10,061 nucleotides of DNA, from the NCBI GenBank assembly GCA_944386965.1, contig CALXDE010000232.1, positions 1 through 10,061 on the forward strand, written 5' to 3'. Shown in pieces: positions 5,432 through 10,061 of the stretch. A model generated the notes under the pieces. That model saw only the letters and a list, made by a program, of their open reading frames with translations. It was not told the DNA's origin and ran no database searches. The stretch is from an uncultured Oscillospiraceae bacterium. Its GTDB lineage: Bacteria > Bacillota_A > Clostridia > Oscillospirales > Oscillospiraceae. Made by a program: the position numbers and the translations under genes. How positions within the stretch are numbered: position 1 is the stretch's first letter; each line of letters begins with the position of its first letter.

Positions 5432-6829
5432 ATGAGCCTGCAGCTGAAGATCGGCCTCAGCTACATCCTGGTGATCCTGGGGGTGCTGGTGCTGCTGAAC
5501 ACCTATCCGCTGATCCGGGCCCGGGACATGATCTTCTCCACCAAGGGCAGCGCCCTTATGGGCAGCGCCGATACCATGGCCGCCGCTCTGGCCGGGCTGG
5601 ACACCCTGACGGAGGAAAACGTGACCCAGGCGCTCTCGGTGGGGGAGTTCGGCGCGGTATCCCGGGCCATTATCACCGACGCTTCCGGGAAAATCCTCTA
5701 TGACACCCGGGAGGTGGGCAATGCCACGGGATACTACGCCTTTTACACGGAGCTGGTACAGGCCCTGGAGGGGAACGACGCGGTGTATGCCTCCTACCGG
5801 GAGGAGGCCTTCCGCTCCCGGGCGGCGGTGCCGGTGGTCTACCGCAACGAGATCATCGGCGCGGTCTTTGTCTATGAGTACGACGTGGAGCAGGGGGAGC
5901 TGCTGCGGAACATGCAGATGAGCCTGCTGAGCATCTCTCTGGGCATCGGCGCGGCGGTGCTGACGCTGTCGGTGCTGCTCAGCAAGCTGCTCACCGCCCG
6001 CATCGAGGAACTGCTCACCGCCATCCGGGGCGTGCGGGAGGGGTCCTACAACTACCGGGCCGCCGTGGGCGGCCACGATGAGATCGCCCAGATCGCCGAC
6101 GAGTTCAACGATCTCACCGGCCGCCTGCAAGTCACCGAGGAGGCCCGCCGCCGCTTTGTGTCCGACGCGTCCCATGAGCTGAAGACGCCGCTGTCCACCA
6201 TCCGCCTGCTCTCTGACTCCATCCTCCAGGCCCAGGACATGGACGCGGATATGGTGCGGGAGTTTGTAATGGATATCGGCCAGGAGGCCGAGCGGCTGAG
6301 CAACATCACCGAGGACCTGCTGCGCCTGACCCGCCTGGACAGCGGCGTGGCGGAGGAGGCGGGGAGCGTGGAGGTGTGGCCGGTGGTGCAGCGGGTGTGC
6401 CGTTCCCTGCGCCTGCTGGCCGACGACAAGCATATCGCCCTGGAGGTGAGCGTGGAGCGGCCCTGCTGGGTTCGGGCCACCAAGGGGGAGCTCCATCAGG
6501 TGCTCTACAACCTGGTGGAAAACGCCATCAAGTACAACACCGACGGGGGCTTTGTCCGGGTGATGGTGACCGCGGATGACACCACCGCCTACATCACGGT
6601 GGAGGACAACGGCATCGGCATTCCGGACGCGGACCTGGACCACGTGTTCGAGCGCTTCTATCGGGTGGACAAGGCCCGCTCCCGGGCCGCCGGCGGCACG
6701 GGGCTGGGACTCTCCATTGTCCGGGATACCATCCGCCGCCGGGGCGGCAGCATCCAGGCTGACCACCGGGTGGGCGGCGGCACGATTTTCGCCATCGAGA
6801 TGCCCCTGGCGGAGGAGGGAGAGACATGA
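5432..6829 (+). CDS. Sensor histidine kinase with extracytoplasmic sensor and HAMP domain
   Basis: A 465-residue membrane kinase. The order is TM1 (~8-28), an extracytoplasmic domain of ~130 residues (~29-162), TM2 (~163-187), HAMP (~188-240), HisKA with the phospho-accepting His248 in FVSDASHELKTPLSTIR, and an ATPase domain with the N box YNLVENAIKYN (Asn364), G1 DNGIGIP (392-398), F box FERFYRVDKARSR, and G2 GGTGLGLSIV. The outer domain contains ITDASGKILYDTRE and ends RNEIIGAVFVYEYD just before TM2, which resembles a single Cache/PDC fold; the ligand is unknown. No cytoplasmic PAS domain is present. ATG follows the regulator stop by one base, with AAGGGG at 5422-5427 as ribosome binding site; its end overlaps the GerMN gene by ATGA. 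All catalytic motifs are intact, so it should be active and act on the upstream regulator. Confidence 0.95.
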   Translation: MSLQLKIGLSYILVILGVLVLLNTYPLIRARDMIFSTKGSALMGSADTMAAALAGLDTLTEENVTQALSVGEFGAVSRAIITDASGKILYDTREVGNATGYYAFYTELVQALEGNDAVYASYREEAFRSRAAVPVVYRNEIIGAVFVYEYDVEQGELLRNMQMSLLSISLGIGAAVLTLSVLLSKLLTARIEELLTAIRGVREGSYNYRAAVGGHDEIAQIADEFNDLTGRLQVTEEARRRFVSDASHELKTPLSTIRLLSDSILQAQDMDADMVREFVMDIGQEAERLSNITEDLLRLTRLDSGVAEEAGSVEVWPVVQRVCRSLRLLADDKHIALEVSVERPCWVRATKGELHQVLYNLVENAIKYNTDGGFVRVMVTADDTTAYITVEDNGIGIPDADLDHVFERFYRVDKARSRAAGGTGLGLSIVRDTIRRRGGSIQADHRVGGGTIFAIEMPLAEEGET

Positions 6830-7740
6830 GGCGGTGGATCGCGGCAGGGCTGGCGGCCGCGCTGGCGCTGGCTGTCTGCGGATGCGGGCGGCGGCAGCAG
6901 GAGAACGAGGGGGATTATCTGCTCTACCTCCTGGCGGACCCCCAGAGCGCCGCCGGAGCGGATGCCATCGTCCCCAGACGGATGGATCTGGATGTGGCGG
7001 AGGACGCCTCCGTGGAGGAGCGGGCCGCGGCGGTGGTGGAGGAGATCCTCGCCGGCGGCGGCCTCTGGGAGGGGATCGAGCTGAGGGATGTCACGATCCA
7101 GGGCCGCAGGGCCTATGTGGACTTCAGCCGGCGGTACGCCGGACTTACCGGCATCCAGCTGAGCCTGGCGGACTACTGCGTCACCCTCTCGCTGACCCAG
7201 CTGGAGGAGATCGCCTCGGTGACCATCACCGCCGAGGGTCAGGAGCTCTCCTACCGGGCCGACCAGGTGCTGATGGAGCAGGACGTGCTGCTGAGCACCA
7301 TGGACGACGTGATCGAGACGGTGAGCGTGGAGCTGTACTTTGTGGATGAGAGCGGAGCGCTGGCGGCGGAGCAGCGGACGCTGGAGGTATACGAGGGGGA
7401 GAGTCTGCCGGAGAGCGCCATGGAGGCGCTGCTGGAGGGCCCCCAGGAGTGGGAGCTGCGCGCCGTGATCCCCGAGGGGTTCGAGTTCAGCGGCGTGCGG
7501 GTGGAGGACCGGGTCTGCACCCTGAGCCTGACGGCGGATGTGCTGACGTTGCTGCCGGAGAGCGCGGAGGAGCAGCGCCTGATCCTCTGGTCCATTGCCA
7601 AAACCGTCTACAGCTGGGGCGATGTGGATGAGATTCAGCTGCTGGTGGACGGAGAACCCTGTGAAACCTTCGGGCAGGTGCCGGTGGCGGAGATCCAGTT
7701 CCGGCCCGCGGAGGAGACGGAGACAGAGCAGGAGAGCTGA
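6826..7740 (+). CDS. Lipoprotein with two GerMN domains
   Basis: A 304-residue predicted lipoprotein. The N-terminus is MRRWIAAGLAAALALAVCGC followed by GRRQQ: a lipoprotein signal with Cys20 (V-C-G before it) as the best lipidation site and Cys18 as the alternative. Two copies of a GerMN-like domain follow, ~31-142 (IELRDVTIQGRRAYVDFSRR, then a helix with LSLADYCVTLSLTQLEEIASV) and ~165-292 (VELYFVDESGALAAEQRTLE, then LILWSIAKTVYSWGDVDEIQLLVDG). Paired GerMN domains occur in Bacillus GerM, linked to sporulation and germination; in Actinobacteria one occurs in LpqB, the partner of the MtrB kinase. The ATGA overlap with the kinase gene means translational coupling, so a role at the membrane with that sensor is a reasonable inference. 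The acidic tail EETETEQES lacks a motif. Confidence 0.85.
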   Translation: MRRWIAAGLAAALALAVCGCGRRQQENEGDYLLYLLADPQSAAGADAIVPRRMDLDVAEDASVEERAAAVVEEILAGGGLWEGIELRDVTIQGRRAYVDFSRRYAGLTGIQLSLADYCVTLSLTQLEEIASVTITAEGQELSYRADQVLMEQDVLLSTMDDVIETVSVELYFVDESGALAAEQRTLEVYEGESLPESAMEALLEGPQEWELRAVIPEGFEFSGVRVEDRVCTLSLTADVLTLLPESAEEQRLILWSIAKTVYSWGDVDEIQLLVDGEPCETFGQVPVAEIQFRPAEETETEQES

Positions 7741-7744
7741 TAGA

Positions 7745-7774
7745 ACAGGCGGGACGCTTGCGCGCCCCGCCTGT
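7745..7774 (+). terminator. Possible terminator hairpin of the two-component operon
   Basis: ACAGGCGGG (7745-7753) pairs with CCCGCCTGT (7766-7774); inside, one A/C mismatch and CGC/GCG surround a TTGC loop. It starts four bases after the GerMN lipoprotein stop. There is no T-run, so it may be a weak or factor-assisted terminator, or only protect the mRNA 3' end. Confidence 0.5.
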
Positions 7775-7818
7775 CCGCGTCTGCGCGCCAGAGAGCGGGG
7801 AAACTTTCCAAATCGAGG

Positions 7819-7847
7819 TTGTTTTCACCGGAAAAAAGAGGTATACT
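7819..7847 (+). promoter_or_regulatory. Sigma-A type promoter of polA
   Basis: TTGTTT (7819-7824), exactly 17 bases, then TATACT (7842-7847). Transcription would begin near 7854, about 37 bases before the polA ATG, which carries TTTGGAGG (7875-7882) eight bases upstream. It makes polA independent of the operon before it. Confidence 0.75.
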
Positions 7848-7890
7848 ATATCATTGAACTGCTATGCACTGAGATTTGGAGGAAAAACCC

Positions 7891-10061
7891 ATGAAATTGA
7901 TGGTCCTGGACGGCAACAGCATCGTCAACCGCGCCTTTTACGGCATCCGTCCCCTGACCACCAAGGACGGACTGTACACCAACGCCGTCTACGGCTTTGT
8001 CACCACCCTCCAGCGCCTGCTGGAGGAGGAGCGGCCCGAGGCGCTGTGCGTGACCTTTGACCGGCGGGAGCCCACCTTCCGCCACCTTGCCTACGAGGGG
8101 TACAAGGCCCAGCGCAAGGGCATGCCCGAGGAACTGGCCCAGCAGATGCCCCTGCTCAAAGAGGTGCTGGACGCCATGGACGTGCCCCGCTACGAACTGG
8201 CCGGGTACGAGGCCGACGACCTCATCGGCACCATCTCCCGCCGCTGCGAGGGGGCGGGGTGGGACTGCGTGGTGGTCACCGGGGATCGGGACAGTCTGCA
8301 GCTCATCACGGGCCGCACCAGAGTCAAGCTGGTGTCCACCCGCGTGGGGCAGACCACCACCAAGGACATGACCGAGGAGGCTTTCCAGGCGGATTACGGC
8401 TTCGCCCCCATCCACATGGTGGACCTGAAGGCCCTCATGGGGGACGCCAGCGACAACATCCCCGGCGTGAAGGGCATCGGGGAGAAGACCGCTATGGCTC
8501 TGATTCAGAAGTATGCCTCGGTGGAGGAGATCTACCGTCTGCTGCCGGACATCGACGCCAAGCCCGCGGCCATTAAAAAGTTGCAGGAGGGCCGGGAGAT
8601 GGCGGAGATGAGCTATCGCCTGGCCACCATCGTCACCGACGCGCCCCTGGACTTCGCCCCGGAGGAGAACCTTCGCCGGCCGGCAAAGCCGGAGCTCTAC
8701 CAGGTGTTTCTGCGCCTGGAGTTTACCAAGCTCATTGAGAAGCTGGGCCTCACCGGGGAGGGAGGGAGCGCCCCGGCGGAGGAGCCTGTTGTTGTGGGCG
8801 CCTGCGAGAGTGAGATCGTCACGGACTGGCGCCGGGCGGAGGAACTGCTTGGCATCTGGCGGGGGCGGGACCATGTGTCCTGTCTGACTCTCCCCCATCT
8901 GGAGGGGGTTTGCGTGGAGTGGGGAGATGGGAAGGCCGGCGGCAGAGCCGCCGTGTTCCTCCCCGGCCGCCTGGAGGGGTACAACGACTTCCTCCGCGCG
9001 TTTTTCTCCCCGGAGATTCCCAAAGTTTCCCACGAGGTGAAGGACCTGACCCGGGAACTGCTCTCAGAGGGCTTTCCGGCGGAGGGCTTCCTCTTTGACA
9101 CAGCCCTGGCGGGCTACCTGCTGGACGCCACCGCCGGACACTATGACTTGAACCGTCTGAGTATCTCCTGGCTGGGCCAGGAGGTGCCCAAGGCCAGCTA
9201 TCTGGCCGACGGCGCGTTTACCGGCATGGGGGAGGACCCGGAGGCCCTGGGGGCCTGGATGGGCCACACGGCGGCGGTGGAGGGACTGTATCAGAAGCTG
9301 TCTCCCAAGCTGGACGCCATGGGCGTCCGGGCGCTCTTTGAGCGGGCGGAGCTGCCCCTGTGCCGGGTCCTCTCGGAGATGGAGCTGGCCGGGTTTCAGG
9401 TGGACGCCAGGGCCCTCCAGGAGATGGGGGAGGTCCTCACCGCCGCCATCGACAACCTGGAGCAGAAAATCTACACCTACGCCGGGGCTTTCAACATCAA
9501 TTCCCCCAAGCAGCTGGGGGAGGTGCTCTTTGACCGGCTGGGCCTGCCCGCGGGGAAAAAGACCAAGACCGGCTGGTCCACCAACGCCGATGTGCTGGAT
9601 AAGCTCCGGGGCTACCACCCCATCGTGGGGGAGGTGCTGGAGTACCGGCAGTATACCAAGCTCAAGTCCACCTATGTGGACGGCCTTTTGAAGGTCATCG
9701 CCCCCGACGGGCGCATCCACACCAGCTTCCAGATGACCGTTACCGCCACCGGGCGCCTGAGCTCCACGGAGCCCAACCTCCAGAACATCCCCACCCGGAC
9801 GGAGCTGGGCAGCCAGCTGCGGCGGATGTTTGTGGCCGCGCCGGGGAAGGTGCTGGTGGACGCGGATTACAGCCAGATCGAGCTGCGGCTCCTGGCCCAC
9901 ATCTCCGGGGATCAGCACATGATCGAAGCATTCCGGAGCGGGGAGGACATCCACACCATCACCGCGTCCCAGGTGTTCGGCGTTTCGCCGGAGGATGTGA
10001 CGCCGGCCATGCGCCGGGCGGCCAAGGCGGTGAACTTCGGCATTGTCTACGGGATCTCCGC
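7891..10061 (+). CDS. polA: DNA polymerase I, 5' portion (gene runs off the window)
   Basis: The first ~723 codons of a PolA normally of ~850-900 residues. It fills gaps and removes RNA primers in replication and repair. The N-terminal 5'-3' exonuclease is complete: LDGNSIVNRAFYG (6-18), GYEADDLIGTI, VVVTGDRDSLQL and GDASDNIPGVKGIGEKTA. The middle 3'-5' exonuclease domain (~300-460) lacks its catalytic acids: the DxE position reads VSCLTLPHLEGV, the next motif VSHEVKDLTREL, and the YxxxD position WMGHTAAV. It should not proofread, as in Bacillus and Geobacillus PolA. The polymerase domain follows with TGRLSSTEPNLQNIPTR, motif A DADYSQIELR (metal-binding Asp659), and the start of motif B, RRAAKAVNFGIVYG, where the window ends. 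ATG 7891 has an ideal ribosome binding site and gives the conserved N-terminus. Confidence 0.97.
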   Translation, partial: MKLMVLDGNSIVNRAFYGIRPLTTKDGLYTNAVYGFVTTLQRLLEEERPEALCVTFDRREPTFRHLAYEGYKAQRKGMPEELAQQMPLLKEVLDAMDVPRYELAGYEADDLIGTISRRCEGAGWDCVVVTGDRDSLQLITGRTRVKLVSTRVGQTTTKDMTEEAFQADYGFAPIHMVDLKALMGDASDNIPGVKGIGEKTAMALIQKYASVEEIYRLLPDIDAKPAAIKKLQEGREMAEMSYRLATIVTDAPLDFAPEENLRRPAKPELYQVFLRLEFTKLIEKLGLTGEGGSAPAEEPVVVGACESEIVTDWRRAEELLGIWRGRDHVSCLTLPHLEGVCVEWGDGKAGGRAAVFLPGRLEGYNDFLRAFFSPEIPKVSHEVKDLTRELLSEGFPAEGFLFDTALAGYLLDATAGHYDLNRLSISWLGQEVPKASYLADGAFTGMGEDPEALGAWMGHTAAVEGLYQKLSPKLDAMGVRALFERAELPLCRVLSEMELAGFQVDARALQEMGEVLTAAIDNLEQKIYTYAGAFNINSPKQLGEVLFDRLGLPAGKKTKTGWSTNADVLDKLRGYHPIVGEVLEYRQYTKLKSTYVDGLLKVIAPDGRIHTSFQMTVTATGRLSSTEPNLQNIPTRTELGSQLRRMFVAAPGKVLVDADYSQIELRLLAHISGDQHMIEAFRSGEDIHTITASQVFGVSPEDVTPAMRRAAKAVNFGIVYGIS

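Noticed and set aside
5420..9033. Long minus-strand ORFs opposite the kinase and polA (5420-6766, 7846-9033)
   Set aside because: Shadows of high-GC coding; the plus-strand genes have complete motif sets.

Overview
The window looks like chromosomal DNA of a spore-forming, high-GC Clostridia-type Firmicute. An Oscillospiraceae member of the Flavonifractor/Pseudoflavonifractor kind is my best guess. The inference rests on a CwlJ-GerQ germination pair, a DacF-type D,D-carboxypeptidase, a GerMN lipoprotein, AGGAG-type ribosome binding sites and a PolA with a decayed proofreading domain, all in GC-rich coding DNA. The species cannot be fixed from the sequence alone.

Layout. (1) 1-206 is the 3' end of groEL, followed by a terminator. 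(2) 207-1456 is an accessory-looking stretch. It holds a second, synonymously diverged copy of the last ~50 coding bases of groEL (398-458), a ~144 bp hairpin-rich element with imperfect terminal inverted repeats (259-402), a strong stand-alone terminator (549-588), a series of inverted repeats (649-817), and a self-contained unit of promoter, unknown AT-richer gene (883-1395) and terminator. (3) 1776-2762 is a two-gene operon, cwlJ-gerQ, encoding the cortex-lytic hydrolase and the coat protein that it needs; it ends at a bidirectional terminator. (4) 2823-4211 on the minus strand is a D-alanyl-D-alanine carboxypeptidase, convergent with gerQ. (5) 4373-7740 is a tightly packed four-gene plus-strand operon: a membrane-anchored ComEA-like helix-hairpin-helix protein, an OmpR-type response regulator, its histidine kinase, and a lipoprotein with two GerMN domains. 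(6) 7891 to the window end is the first ~720 codons of polA behind its own good promoter.

How the genes work together. Regions 3 and 4 concern spore cortex and peptidoglycan. The operon in region 5 joins a two-component system to a surface lipoprotein; this recalls the actinobacterial MtrA-MtrB-LpqB arrangement, in which a GerMN-domain lipoprotein modulates the sensor kinase. groEL and polA are housekeeping genes.

The most unusual part is 155-1456. The groEL 3' end appears twice as a direct repeat that differs only at silent positions, which is what integration of an element at the 3' end of a gene would leave. The structured repeats and the orphan gene lie next to it. No integrase, transposase or relaxase gene is visible in the window, so any element here is a remnant or non-autonomous.
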